Below, piece after piece: positions 44,665 through 55,743 of a DNA stretch of 64,000 nucleotides. The position numbers and the translations under genes are program-made. Under the pieces are notes generated by a model. That model was not told the origin of the DNA, ran no database searches, and was given only the letters and a program-made list of their open reading frames with translations. How positions within the stretch are numbered: the stretch's first letter is position 1; each line of letters opens with the position of its first letter. Source of the DNA: Blastococcus sp. URHD0036. Lineage in GTDB: Bacteria; Actinomycetota; Actinomycetes; Mycobacteriales; Geodermatophilaceae. Location of the stretch: the NCBI RefSeq assembly GCF_000701365.1, contig NZ_JNIK01000011.1:124001-188000 (forward strand). The letters run 5' to 3'.

Positions 44665-45308
44665 GGGGCGAGGCGCTGCACAAGCCAGCCGCCGCCTTCC
44701 TCGTCGTCCCGCACGAAGCGCAGGCGGTCGTGCAACCGGCCGGGGCCGCCCTGCCAGAACTCGACGGTCTCCGGGACGACGCGGTAGCCGCCCCAGACCG
44801 GCGGGCGGGGCACGGATCCCTCCGGCGTCTCGGAGTCCAGCAGCCGCACCCGCGCCTCCAGTTCGTCCCGGGAGTCGACGACGGTCGACTGCACCGAGGC
44901 GACCGCGGCCAGCTGCGCCTCGCGGGGCCGCGGGTCCCACAGAGCGTCGGAGGCGGTGTCGCCGATCCGCTCGACCCGGCCGGTCACCCGCACCTGCCGC
45001 TGCAGCGCGTGCCAGGGGAAGACCAGCGCCGCGCGCGGGTTGACCGCCAGCTGCGCCCCCTTGGCCGAGGCGTAGCTGGTGCCGAAGACGAAGCCGGCCT
45101 CGTCGTAGCCCTTCACCAGCACGATGCGGGCGTCGGGAGCGCCGTCGGCATCGGCCGTGGCCACGACCACGGCGTTCGGGTCCGCGGCCCCCGAGGCGAC
45201 CACGTCGGCGAACCAGCGGTCGAACTGCTCCACCCAGGTGGCGGCGAGGTCGTCTTCCCGCAGCACGGGCTGGTCGTAGTCCCGGCGCATCCGGGAGAGG
45301 TCGGGCAC
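44661..45308 (-). CDS. pdxH: Pyridoxamine 5'-phosphate oxidase
   Basis: PdxH oxidises PNP or PMP to pyridoxal phosphate with FMN and oxygen. The 215-residue protein has MRRDYDQPVLREDDL near the start, RIVLVKGYDEAGFVFGTSYASAKGAQLAVNPRAALVFPWHALQRQVRVTGRVER and the C-terminal PETVEFWQGGPGRLHDRLRF. GTG 45308 (MPDLSRMRRDYDQ) has CAGCAT 7 bases upstream and no ribosome binding site. It is divergent from the citrate synthase gene, an arrangement also known around actinobacterial citA and pdxH. Confidence 0.96.
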   Translation of the reverse strand: MPDLSRMRRDYDQPVLREDDLAATWVEQFDRWFADVVASGAADPNAVVVATADADGAPDARIVLVKGYDEAGFVFGTSYASAKGAQLAVNPRAALVFPWHALQRQVRVTGRVERIGDTASDALWDPRPREAQLAAVASVQSTVVDSRDELEARVRLLDSETPEGSVPRPPVWGGYRVVPETVEFWQGGPGRLHDRLRFVRDDEEGGGWLVQRLAP

Positions 45309-45380
45309 GCATCCGATGCTGCCACCGCTCCCGCCCCGGCTGCGCCGGGCACCGGACCTGGGCCTACTGTTCGATCGTTG

Positions 45381-45405
45381 TCGTGCGCCGCGACCCGGCG
45401 CACGA
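45381..45405 (+). promoter_or_regulatory. Hairpin in the citrate synthase 5' region
   Basis: TCGTGCGCC and GGCGCACGA form a perfect 9-bp stem with a 7-base loop, ending 25 bases before the citrate synthase ATG. It may be a regulator site or a 5'-UTR hairpin. Confidence 0.45.
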
Positions 45406-45430
45406 TCCCGCGCGCAGAGGAGCATGCGAG

Positions 45431-47709
<2,279 letters not shown>

Positions 47710-47710
47710 C

Positions 47711-47749
47711 GGAGTGCGGGAGCGCAGGTTTCCTGCGCTCCCACACTCC
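47711..47749. terminator. Bidirectional terminator between serC and the S9 peptidase gene
   Basis: A long hairpin (GGAGTG, then 11 bp of GGGAGCGCAGG with complement, TTT loop, one mismatch) fills the gap between two convergent stops. Confidence 0.75.
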
Positions 47750-47751
47750 GG

Positions 47752-49647
47752 TCACAGCCAGCGGTCGAAGAACCCCGCGACCCGCTCGGACAGCTCCACC
47801 AGGTGCTCGCGGCCGACGACCGTGTGCCCCTCCCCCGGCAGCAGCAACAGCTCGCTGCGCGCGCCGCGTGCCTGCAGCGCCTGGTGGGCCTGCACCGACT
47901 CGCCGACCGGCACGTTGGTGTCGCGGTCGCCGTGGGCCAGCAGCACCGGGGCGGTCAGCCGGTCCAGCGCCGTCATCGGGGAGAGGGACGCGAGCAGCTC
48001 CCGGTCGGCCACCGGATCGCCGTACTCGGTCACCGACGCCGCGGCCATCCACGGCTCGGTCGCGGCGAAGAAGGTCCGCAGGTCGCTCATCCCGGCCAGG
48101 GACACCCCGGCCGCGAAGAGGTCGGGCCAGCGGGTGAGCGCCACCAGCGTCAGGTAGCCGCCGTAGGACCACCCGTGGGCACCGAGCCGTCCGGGTGCCG
48201 CGATGCCCGCCTCGACGAGGAAGCGCACGGTGGCGGGCACGTCGTCGAACGAGGCCTCGCGGGCGGCGCCGTCGTCGGCACACATGAACGCCCGGCCCTG
48301 CCCGCCGGACCCCCGCACGTTCGGCGCGAACACGGTGAGGCCTGCCGCGACCAGCGACTGGGCGACCGGCGACCAGGCCGGGCGCTCCTGGCCCTCCGGA
48401 CCGCCGTGGAAGCTGACCACCGTGCGGTTGGGCCCGTGCCCGTCCGGCGGGGCGTAGAGCCAGCCGTGCAGCGGCGTGCCGTCGGTGCCGGGGTAGTCCA
48501 CCCGGACCGGCTCGACCGACAGCGCGCGGTCCGGACGGCGCGGCAGCGACGGCAGCCGCTCCGGGGCGCCGCCCGAGCACAACGGGACGGTCCACAGGGC
48601 CCGCGGGGCGTGCGGCCCGGTCAGCTCGGCGAGCATGGTCGCCCCGTCCGCCGCCAGCGACCAGCCCGGCAGGACGGGCTCGGGCAGCGCGACCCGCTCG
48701 AGCACCGTGCCGTCGGCGCGGTCGTGCACCAGCAGCTCGGAGACCCCACCGGCGTTCCACACGGCCAGGACCGTGCCGTCGGGCCGCAGCGCGTAGGCGT
48801 CGAGGTCGGCGTCGGGCCGGCACAGGACGACGCGCGCCGAGCCCAGCTCGCCGTCGCCGGAGAGCGGGACCTCGACGAGGCCGGCGCGGTCGGCGGACGG
48901 GGGCCCGGGAAGGGACGCGCGCAGCAGCACCGACCCGCAGTCGGGGGCGAACCGGCCGTCCTCGGAGGCGATGCCGCCGGGAGCGTCCCGCGGGATGACC
49001 CGGCGGGTCCCGCCGGTGGCGACGTCGACGAGGACGACGTGCCGGTGACCGCGCGGCCCACGGCGGGCCAGCACCCACCGCTCGTCGGCCGACACCGCGG
49101 TCACGGACAGGAAGCCGCCACGGGCCAGCGTCCGCTGCGCGCCCGTGCCGACGTCGACCAGGACGACGTCGGCGTCGGGTCCGGTGCCGGGAGCGATCGA
49201 GCACACGTAGTGGCCGGGGCGGGTCCAGTGGCCGGCGAACACGGTGGCCCGCGCGTCCTCCCCCGCCACCAGCCGCGCCTCGCTGCCGTCGGGCCGGACG
49301 ACGTGCAGTTCCGCGCAGATGGAGCCGCTCGGGCTGACCAGGTACGCCAGCCACTCGCCGTCCGGTGCCCAGGCGACCGAGACGACCTCCTGCCCGGGCC
49401 CGGAGAGCACCTGCGGCAGCGTGGCGGCCGAGCCGCCCACCGGCAGCACCTCCAGCCGCGGGATGCCGGAGCGGTCGGTCACGTACGCGACCCGGTCGCC
49501 GGCCGGCGAGAGCGCCGGGCACCAGGCGCCGGCGGCTCCGGCGATCTCCGCGACGGCCAGCCGCACCTCGGTGGGCAGGCCGACGTACGAGGTGTCGGCG
49601 GCCTCGGACACGTCGGGGGACGGCAGGGTCGACAGGGGGCTGGCCAC
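47752..49647 (-). CDS. S9-family (prolyl oligopeptidase-like) peptidase
   Basis: The 631-residue protein has an N-terminal WD/PD40 beta-propeller (WCPALSPAGDRVAYVTDRSG, VAWAPDGEWLAYLVSPSG) and a C-terminal hydrolase domain: VVSFHGGPEGQERPAW, the nucleophile GWSYGGY (Ser near residue 494), Asp in LAHGDRDTNVP and His in GEGHTV. The triad is complete. GTG 49647 has GAGGAGG 5 bases upstream; an upstream ATG at 49764 would add a low-complexity Cys-rich stretch. No signal peptide is seen. Confidence 0.94.
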   Translation of the reverse strand: MASPLSTLPSPDVSEAADTSYVGLPTEVRLAVAEIAGAAGAWCPALSPAGDRVAYVTDRSGIPRLEVLPVGGSAATLPQVLSGPGQEVVSVAWAPDGEWLAYLVSPSGSICAELHVVRPDGSEARLVAGEDARATVFAGHWTRPGHYVCSIAPGTGPDADVVLVDVGTGAQRTLARGGFLSVTAVSADERWVLARRGPRGHRHVVLVDVATGGTRRVIPRDAPGGIASEDGRFAPDCGSVLLRASLPGPPSADRAGLVEVPLSGDGELGSARVVLCRPDADLDAYALRPDGTVLAVWNAGGVSELLVHDRADGTVLERVALPEPVLPGWSLAADGATMLAELTGPHAPRALWTVPLCSGGAPERLPSLPRRPDRALSVEPVRVDYPGTDGTPLHGWLYAPPDGHGPNRTVVSFHGGPEGQERPAWSPVAQSLVAAGLTVFAPNVRGSGGQGRAFMCADDGAAREASFDDVPATVRFLVEAGIAAPGRLGAHGWSYGGYLTLVALTRWPDLFAAGVSLAGMSDLRTFFAATEPWMAAASVTEYGDPVADRELLASLSPMTALDRLTAPVLLAHGDRDTNVPVGESVQAHQALQARGARSELLLLPGEGHTVVGREHLVELSERVAGFFDRWL

Positions 49648-49937
49648 GGCACCTCCTCGGCTCGAGCGGGGTTCGGGCGGCGGCTGCGCGCAGCGGCCCG
49701 CGGGAGCGTCGCACGCCCGGGCAGTGTGGCCCCGCACGCACTCTCCCGGCGCTCCGCCGTGCACGGGGCCGCCGACCCACCCGCCCCACGTGCCACAGTG
49801 CCGAGGCGGTGTTGCGGCCAGATGACGGCGGCAACAACTCCCGCCACGCCGGGCGTGCCTGCCGGGCCGTCCCGCCGGCCGTCGATAGCCTCGGACGCCG
49901 GTCCATCCCGGCTACGACCCGACGACGGAGGACGCCC

Positions 49938-50819
49938 ATGCGCTCGTTGCGCCTCGTGGGGCTGTCCGACGACGGCTCCAGCCTCGTGCTGGTCGCCGAG
50001 GGGACCGAGCCCGGCGACGAGGGCGAACGCTTCGAGCTGCCCGTCGACGACCGGCTCCGGGCCGCCGCCCGCGGTGACGCCCGCCGGCTCGGTCAGATCG
50101 ACGTGGACCTGGGCATGAGCCTGCCGCCCCGGGTCATCCAGGCCCGCATCCGCGCGGGCGAGACGCCCGAGCAGGTCGCGGAGGCCGCCGGCATCCGGGT
50201 GGACCGGGTGCTGCGCTTCGCCGGCCCGGTGCTGCAGGAGCGCGAGCGGATCGCCGACCAGGCGCGGGAGGCCCGCGTCCGGCTCTCCGACGGCGTGATC
50301 ACCTCACCGCTGCAGCAGTTCATGGCCGAGCGGCTGCGGTTGCTCGGCAGCGACCTGGACGCCGTCCGGTGGGACGCCGCCCGCGGCAGCGACGGGGTGT
50401 GGCAGGTGACCGCCGCCTGGCACGCCGGCGCCAAGTCCGGCCTCACCCGCTGGGCCTACGACATGCGCGGCCGGATCGTCGCCCCCGTCGACGCGGCCAC
50501 CACCGACTTCGCCGAGGGCACCCGGCTGGTGCGCGTCGTCCCGGACGTGCCCGCGGGGCTGCCGGCCTCCCCGCTGCAGCGCTCCCGCCCGGTCGCCGTC
50601 GTCACCGAGCAGGTGCCGCCGGCCGAGCCCATCGAGGACGCCGTTCCCGAGGAGCCGGCCGAGTCCTCCCGGCGGACCGCGGACGCCGAGGTGGACATCG
50701 ACGACATCGCCGAGCACGACACCCTCGTGCTCGGCCGCCCCGACGGCGACGACGAGGACCCCCGGGTGCGGGTCCCGGCGTGGGAGGACATCGTGTTCGG
50801 GGTCCGCCGCCACCGCTGA
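49938..50819 (+). CDS. sepH: Septation protein SepH (DUF3071)
   Basis: SepH stimulates FtsZ assembly at division septa in Streptomyces and mycobacteria. The 293-residue protein has the DUF3071 domain (MRSLRLVGLSDDGSSLVLVAEG to about residue 165) with the helix-turn-helix ETPEQVAEAAGIRVDRVLRFAGPVLQERERIADQA. An acidic, disordered linker and a short conserved tail RVPAWEDIVFGVRRHR follow. ATG 49938 follows CGGAGGAC. It is divergent from the S9 peptidase gene. Confidence 0.95.
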   Translation: MRSLRLVGLSDDGSSLVLVAEGTEPGDEGERFELPVDDRLRAAARGDARRLGQIDVDLGMSLPPRVIQARIRAGETPEQVAEAAGIRVDRVLRFAGPVLQERERIADQAREARVRLSDGVITSPLQQFMAERLRLLGSDLDAVRWDAARGSDGVWQVTAAWHAGAKSGLTRWAYDMRGRIVAPVDAATTDFAEGTRLVRVVPDVPAGLPASPLQRSRPVAVVTEQVPPAEPIEDAVPEEPAESSRRTADAEVDIDDIAEHDTLVLGRPDGDDEDPRVRVPAWEDIVFGVRRHR

Positions 50820-50869
50820 CCAGGAACAGCGCCGGCGTGCCCTCCGTTGACGCGGGGTAGGAGGTGCCC

Positions 50870-51343
50870 ATGTCCATGTCGGTGTCCATGCCGCTCGGCG
50901 GCGTCCAGGTCGGGTCCTACGACAGCTACGAGCGTGCACAGGCGGCCGTCGACCACCTCTCGGACGAGAAGTTCGCGGTGGAGGACGTGACGATCATCGG
51001 CACGGACCTGCGGATGATCGAGAAGGTCACCGGCCGGTTGACGTGGGGCCGCGCGCTCGCGGCCGGCGCCGCCGCGGGCGCCTGGTGGGGTCTGTTCGTC
51101 GGCCTGCTGCTCGGGATCTTCTCCGAGGACGGCGGCAACTGGGTCGCCTCGGTCCTCTCGGGGCTGCTCATCGGGCTGGTGTTCGGGGCCCTGTTCGGTG
51201 GCATGGGCTACGCCGCCACCCAGGGCCGGCGCGACTTCACGAGCACCAGCCGGATCACCGCCAGCCGGTACGACGTGATGTGCGCGCCGAGCAGCGCGGA
51301 GGAGGCCCGCGCGATCCTCGCCCGCTTCTCCCTGCGGGGCTAA
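50870..51343 (+). CDS. General-stress-protein 17M/YflT-like membrane protein
   Basis: The 157-residue protein has an N-terminal YflT-like domain (VQVGSYDSYERAQAAVDHLSDEKFAVEDVTIIGTDLRMIEKVTGRLTWGRA) and a glycine-rich pair of membrane segments (LAAGAAAGAWWGLFVGLLLGIF and VLSGLLIGLVFGALFGGMGYA). Its role is unknown. GTAGGAGG lies 5 bases before the ATG at 50870. Its TAA overlaps the stop of the convergent methyltransferase gene in CTAA. Confidence 0.9.
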   Translation: MSMSVSMPLGGVQVGSYDSYERAQAAVDHLSDEKFAVEDVTIIGTDLRMIEKVTGRLTWGRALAAGAAAGAWWGLFVGLLLGIFSEDGGNWVASVLSGLLIGLVFGALFGGMGYAATQGRRDFTSTSRITASRYDVMCAPSSAEEARAILARFSLRG

Positions 51344-52143
51344 CGCAGGGTCGCGAAGGCGACCGCTGCCGCGGCCGCGACGCCGAGGGAGTCCACCCCG
51401 GCACGCATCGGGATGCGGGCGCGCACCCGCGCCGCCGCCTGGGCCTCGGGCGTGAGGCCGGGCCCCTCGGCGCCGAGCAGCACCGCGGTCCGCGGGTGCG
51501 CCCGCGGATCGATGTCACCCAGGTCGACGGCGTCGTCGGCAGGGGTCAGCGCCACGGTGAGGTAGCCGGCGTCGTGCACCCGGCCGAGTCCGCCCGGCCA
51601 GTCGGGCAGGACGGCGAGCGGCAGCGAGAGCACGTGCCCCATCGACACCCGCACGGCGCGCCGGTACAGCGGGTCGACGCACCGCGGGTCGAGCAGCAGG
51701 CCATCGACCCCGAGCGCGACCGCCGAGCGGGCGATCGAGCCGAGGTTCTCCGCGTCGTTGAGCGCCTCCAGCACCGCCAGCCGCCGGGGCGCGGCCGGGT
51801 CCGGGCCGGCGAGCAGCGCGTCGACGTCGGTCGCGGGCCGACGGTCCGCCGACGCCAGCACACCCCGTGTCAGGCGGAAGCCGATCACCTCCGACAGCAC
51901 CCACTTGTCGGCCTCGTACGCCGCCACCCCCTCGGGCAGGTCGAGCTCGGCCAGCCGGCCGGGGACGCCGATCACGGCGCGCACCCGGTAGGGCGAGGCC
52001 AGCAGCCGCCGCACCGCGGGCACGCCCTCCACGATCACCGGTCCGCTGCCCTTCTCCACGCCGGGGGGACGGTCCCCCGCCACGAGGTCGCGGAAGTCCG
52101 ACACCCGCTCGTCGGTGGGGTCGGTGATCAGCTCGGGCGCCAC
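51340..52143 (-). CDS. SpoU/TrmH-family RNA methyltransferase
   Basis: The 267-residue SPOUT enzyme methylates rRNA or tRNA 2'-OH groups. It has an N-terminal substrate-binding region (IVEGVPAVRRLLASPYRVRAVIG) and the knotted domain: LNDAENLGSIARSAVALGVDGLLLDPRCVDPLYRRAVRVSMGHVL and the SAM motifs VLLGAEGPGLTPEA and IPMRAGVDSLGVAAAAAV. It is near sepH, as in M. tuberculosis (Rv0881 and Rv0883c). The start is GTG 52143. Confidence 0.95.
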   Translation of the reverse strand: MAPELITDPTDERVSDFRDLVAGDRPPGVEKGSGPVIVEGVPAVRRLLASPYRVRAVIGVPGRLAELDLPEGVAAYEADKWVLSEVIGFRLTRGVLASADRRPATDVDALLAGPDPAAPRRLAVLEALNDAENLGSIARSAVALGVDGLLLDPRCVDPLYRRAVRVSMGHVLSLPLAVLPDWPGGLGRVHDAGYLTVALTPADDAVDLGDIDPRAHPRTAVLLGAEGPGLTPEAQAAARVRARIPMRAGVDSLGVAAAAAVAFATLR

Positions 52144-52193
52144 AGGGCGATCTTCCCCGAGCGGGGAGCGCGTCCGGCGGCCAGGATCAAGCG

Positions 52194-53144
52194 GTGCCCT
52201 CCCCCGTGACCGTCATCGGCGGCGGCATCGCCGGCGTCGCCTGCGCCCGCGCCCTGGCCACCGGTGGGGTCGGCGCGGTGGTGCTCGACCGCGCACTCCG
52301 GCCCGGCGGCCGGATGGCCTCGCGCACCATGCGCGGCGGCCGGGTCGTGGACATCGGCGCCTCGTACCTCACCGCCTCGGACGGATCGGAGTTCGCCGGC
52401 GTCGTCGGCGGCTGGGTGGACCGCGGCCTGGCCCGGCCCTGGACCGACACGTTCGCCGTCGCCGGGGCCGGCGGCATCGAGCGCACGACGACCGGCCCGG
52501 TGCGGTACGCGGCGCCCGGCGGGCTGCGCTCGCTGGTCGCCGACCTCGCCGCGGACGTCGACGTGCGGCACGAGCGCACCGTGGAGCACGTGCGTCCCGG
52601 CCCGACGGTCGACGGCGAGGAGGTGCCGGCCGTCGCCCTCGCGATGCCCGACCCCCAGGCCCGCCGGCTCCTCGACGCGGCTACGGCCGACCGGCTGCTG
52701 GGCGACCGCACCTGGGAGCCGGCGCTCGCCGTCGTCGTCGGCTTCGAACGGCGCTCCTGGCCGGCGGACCTGCACGGGGTGTTCGTCCACGACGACGACG
52801 TCCTCGCCTGGATCGCCGACGACGGCGACCGGCGGGGGGACGGCGCCCCGGTGCTCGTGGCCCACACGACCCCCGAACTCGCCCGCGCGCACCTCGCCGA
52901 CCCCGACGCGGCGATCCCCGCCGTGACCGCGGCGGTCGACCGCGTCCTGGGCCTGGGCACGGCCCCGGCCTGGACGACGGTGCACCGCTGGACCTTCGCC
53001 CGGCCCGCCGAGGCCCGCCCCGAGCCGTTCGGGCTCGTCGACGGGATCGGCGCGTGCGGGGACGGCTGGGCCGCACCCTCGCGGGTGGAGGCCGCCTGGA
53101 CCTCGGGCACCGCGCTCGGCAGGGCGCTGGTCAGGGCGGGCTGA
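52194..53144 (+). CDS. FAD-dependent amine-oxidase/renalase-like oxidoreductase
   Basis: The 316-residue protein has the Rossmann motif TVIGGGIAGVACARALATGG near its N terminus, VVLDRALRPGGRMASR and a C-terminal FAD motif IGACGDGWAAPSRVEAAWTSGTALGRAL. It fits the renalase-like NAD(P)/FAD group and is short. GTG 52194 has CAGGAT 6 bases upstream; GTG 52206 would also fit. Its TGA overlaps the membrane-protein ATG (TGATG). Confidence 0.88.
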   Translation: MPSPVTVIGGGIAGVACARALATGGVGAVVLDRALRPGGRMASRTMRGGRVVDIGASYLTASDGSEFAGVVGGWVDRGLARPWTDTFAVAGAGGIERTTTGPVRYAAPGGLRSLVADLAADVDVRHERTVEHVRPGPTVDGEEVPAVALAMPDPQARRLLDAATADRLLGDRTWEPALAVVVGFERRSWPADLHGVFVHDDDVLAWIADDGDRRGDGAPVLVAHTTPELARAHLADPDAAIPAVTAAVDRVLGLGTAPAWTTVHRWTFARPAEARPEPFGLVDGIGACGDGWAAPSRVEAAWTSGTALGRALVRAG

Positions 53145-54172
53145 TGCCGGCGGGACTCCAACCGCCGCCCGGCCCGGCCGACCAGTCCGTCGAGGAGCAG
53201 CGCTCCGCCGGCTCTCCGGTCAGGGCGGGACTGCGCGGCATCGTGCTGCCGGCCCTGGTGGCGGTCGCCATCGGCACGCTGCTGATCGTCGTCTACCTGG
53301 CGGCCTTCCCGGCCGCAGAGCCCCACGACCTCCCCGTCGGTGTCGTCGGGCCCGCGCCGCAGGTCGCCGAGCTCCAGGCCACCCTCGAGCGGGACCGCCC
53401 GGGGGTGCTCGAGCTGGAGCGGCTGCCGAGCGCCTCGGCCGCGGAGCGCGCGGTCACCTCCGGAGACCTCTACGCCGCCCTGGTGCTCGACGGCTCGGCA
53501 CCCCAGCTCCTCGTGGCCGGCGCGCACGGGCAGGCGGTGACCCAGGACCTGACCGACGCGCTCGGACCGGTCGCCGGCGGCGGGCTGCAGGTCTCCGACG
53601 TCGCACCCCTGGCCGACGGCGACAGCCGCGGCCGGGCGATCGACCACACCGCGTTCGGCGTGGTCCTCGGCGGCTTCCTCTTCGGGATCACCAGCTACCA
53701 GGTGGCGCCCCAGCTACGGCTGCGGCTGCGCCTGGCGAGCGCCGTCCTCTTCGCCGGGGTCGCCGGGCTGGTCGCCGCGTCGCTGTCGGTGGTGGCGTTC
53801 GACGCGGTCCCCGCCGGCTTCTGGACCGTCGGCGGCCTGGTCGCGCTGCTCGCCCTGGCGTGCGGAGCGGCGTCGGCGCTCGCGCTGCGGCTGCTGGGCG
53901 CGGTCGGGACGTTCGTCGCCACCGCCGTCCTGCTGACCGTCGGCGCGGCCACGAGCACCGGCAGCTTCCCCGCCGAGTACCTGCCCGGGTGGCTGGCCCC
54001 GCTCGCCGACGTGCTGCCGCCCGGCGTCGCGGTCCAGGCGCTGCGCGGGACGGCGTACCTGTCCGGGCACGCGGTGGCGCACGGCGTCGTAGTGCTGGCG
54101 CTGTGGTCGGCGGTGCCCTTCCTGGTCGTGGGCGCGCTGGACGCGGTCTCCCGCCGCCGCTCTCCCGCCTGA
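53144..54172 (+). CDS. ABC-2-like multi-pass membrane protein of unknown function
   Basis: The 342-residue protein has one N-terminal membrane segment (VLPALVAVAIGTLLIVVYLAAF), an extracytoplasmic domain of about 130 residues (DLPVGVVGPAPQVAELQATL, GDLYAALVLDG), then five or six segments, a layout like YhgE/Pip or ABC-2 permeases. No ATPase is encoded with it. It is coupled to the renalase-like gene. The substrate is unknown. Confidence 0.85.
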   Translation: MPAGLQPPPGPADQSVEEQRSAGSPVRAGLRGIVLPALVAVAIGTLLIVVYLAAFPAAEPHDLPVGVVGPAPQVAELQATLERDRPGVLELERLPSASAAERAVTSGDLYAALVLDGSAPQLLVAGAHGQAVTQDLTDALGPVAGGGLQVSDVAPLADGDSRGRAIDHTAFGVVLGGFLFGITSYQVAPQLRLRLRLASAVLFAGVAGLVAASLSVVAFDAVPAGFWTVGGLVALLALACGAASALALRLLGAVGTFVATAVLLTVGAATSTGSFPAEYLPGWLAPLADVLPPGVAVQALRGTAYLSGHAVAHGVVVLALWSAVPFLVVGALDAVSRRRSPA

Positions 54173-54201
54173 CACCCCCTCCTCGTTGACGGCGGTCCGG
54201 T

Positions 54202-54237
54202 AACTCATCTAGCGTTGAGTTCATCAGGCGTTGAGTT
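54202..54237. promoter_or_regulatory. Candidate TetR operator upstream of the ABC exporter operon
   Basis: AACTCA (54202-54207) and TGAGTT (54216-54221) form an inverted repeat, and the unit GCGTTGAGTTC is repeated directly at 54212-54222 and 54228-54238. The site sits 16 bp before the ATPase start, and the operon ends with a TetR-family gene, fitting autoregulation. Confidence 0.5.
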
Positions 54238-54253
54238 CCCTACGGAGGTCCCC

Positions 54254-54979
54254 ATGGACGACGCCGTCACGGTCACCGATCTCGTCGTCGACCGCGGACC
54301 CCGCCGGGTGCTGCCGGGTCTCACCTGTGCCGTCCCGGCCGGCCGGGTGACCGGGCTGCTCGGTCCCAGTGGCAGCGGGAAGTCCACGCTGCTGCGCGCG
54401 GTCGTCGGCGTGCAGCAGGTCCGCTCGGGACGGGTCACCGTGCTGGGCGAACCAGCCGGCTCTCCCGCGCTCCGCTCCCGCGTCGGCTACGTCACCCAGG
54501 CGCCGAGCGTCTACGAGGACCTCACCGTGCGGGAGAACGCCCGCTACTTCGCCGCCCTGTTCGGCCGCGGCTCCGCCGCCGCCGACGCCGCGCTCGCCGA
54601 CGTCGGCCTGCGCGACGCGGCCGGGCAGCTGGTCCGGAACCTCTCCGGCGGCCAGCGCGGGCGGGTCTCGCTGGCCTGCGCTCTCGTCGGCGAGCCGGAG
54701 CTGCTGGTGCTCGACGAGCCCACCGTGGGCCTGGACCCGGTGCTGCGGGTGGAGCTGTGGGACCGCTTCGCCGCCCTCGCCGCCGGCGGAACGACGCTGG
54801 TCGTCTCCAGCCACGTCATGGACGAGGCCGGCCGCTGCGACCGGCTGCTGCTGCTCCGGGAGGGCGAGCTGCTCAGTGACTCCACACCGGCGCAGCTGCG
54901 GGCGGAGTCCGGGACCGACGACCTCGAGGAGGCGTTCCTGCGCCTCGTCCGGGCCCGGCAGCAGGAGGTGGCCGCATGA
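54254..54979 (+). CDS. ABC transporter ATP-binding protein (drug-exporter type)
   Basis: The 241-residue ATPase has Walker A GPSGSGKSTLL near residues 38-48, Q-loop YVTQAPSVYEDLTV, signature NLSGGQRGRVSLACAL, Walker B LLVLDEPTVGLDP and H-loop VVSSHVMDEA. It powers the next gene's permease, probably for efflux. ATG 54254 has CGGAGG 8 bases upstream. It overlaps the permease start by 4 bases. Confidence 0.95.
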   Translation: MDDAVTVTDLVVDRGPRRVLPGLTCAVPAGRVTGLLGPSGSGKSTLLRAVVGVQQVRSGRVTVLGEPAGSPALRSRVGYVTQAPSVYEDLTVRENARYFAALFGRGSAAADAALADVGLRDAAGQLVRNLSGGQRGRVSLACALVGEPELLVLDEPTVGLDPVLRVELWDRFAALAAGGTTLVVSSHVMDEAGRCDRLLLLREGELLSDSTPAQLRAESGTDDLEEAFLRLVRARQQEVAA

Positions 54980-55743
54980 CCGCCGTCCTCAGTCCGAGGC
55001 TGACCGGCGCGACCACCGGTCGGGTGCTGCGCCAGCTGCGCCACGACCCCCGCACGCTGGCGATGCTCACCGTGCTCCCCGGCCTGCTCCTCGGGCTGCT
55101 CTACCTGCTGTGGCGCGACGTCCCGGCGGTCCCCGGGCAGGCACCGGTCTTCGACCGGGTCGGGCTCACGATGCTCGGCATCTTCCCGTTCGTCGTCATG
55201 TTCCTGGTGACCAGCATCGCGATGCTGCGGGAGCGCACCTCCGGCACGCTCGAGCGGCTGCTGACCACGCCGCTGTCCCGGCTGGACCTGCTGCTCGGCT
55301 ACGGCACCGCCTTCGGTGCGGCCGCCGCGGTGCAGGCCCTCGTGACCGTCGGGGTGGCGACGACGGTCTACGGCCTCGACGTCGCCGGCTCCCTGTGGCT
55401 GGTCGTGCTCATCGCGGTGGTCGACGCGGTTCTCGGGGTGGCGCTCGGGCTCCTGGCCAGCGCGTTCGCCACGAGCGAGTTCCAGGCGGTGCAGTTCATG
55501 CCGGTCGTCGTCCTGCCGCAGTTCTTCCTCTGCGGCCTGCTGGTCCCCCGCGAGCAGATGGCCGGCTGGCTGCAGGCGGTCAGCGACGTGCTGCCGCTGA
55601 CCTACGCGGTCGAGGCCCTGCAGGAGGTCGGCGCCTCGGCGTCGGCGACCGCGACGATGTGGCGGGACGTCGGCATCATCGCCGCCGTCGCCCTGGCGGC
55701 CCTGGCGCTCGCGGCGGGGACCCTGCGGAGGAGGACCAGCTGA
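54976..55743 (+). CDS. ABC-2 type transporter permease
   Basis: The 255-residue protein has six membrane segments and the DrrB/ABC-2 layout: LRQLRHDPRTLAMLTVLPGLLLGLLYLLW, SIAMLRERTSGTLERLLTTPLSRLDLLLGYG and QFFLCGLLVPREQMAGWLQAVSDVLPLTYAVEAL. It is the membrane partner of the upstream ATPase. It starts in an ATGA overlap, and its stop overlaps the TetR start as CTGA. Confidence 0.94.
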   Translation: MTAVLSPRLTGATTGRVLRQLRHDPRTLAMLTVLPGLLLGLLYLLWRDVPAVPGQAPVFDRVGLTMLGIFPFVVMFLVTSIAMLRERTSGTLERLLTTPLSRLDLLLGYGTAFGAAAAVQALVTVGVATTVYGLDVAGSLWLVVLIAVVDAVLGVALGLLASAFATSEFQAVQFMPVVVLPQFFLCGLLVPREQMAGWLQAVSDVLPLTYAVEALQEVGASASATATMWRDVGIIAAVALAALALAAGTLRRRTS

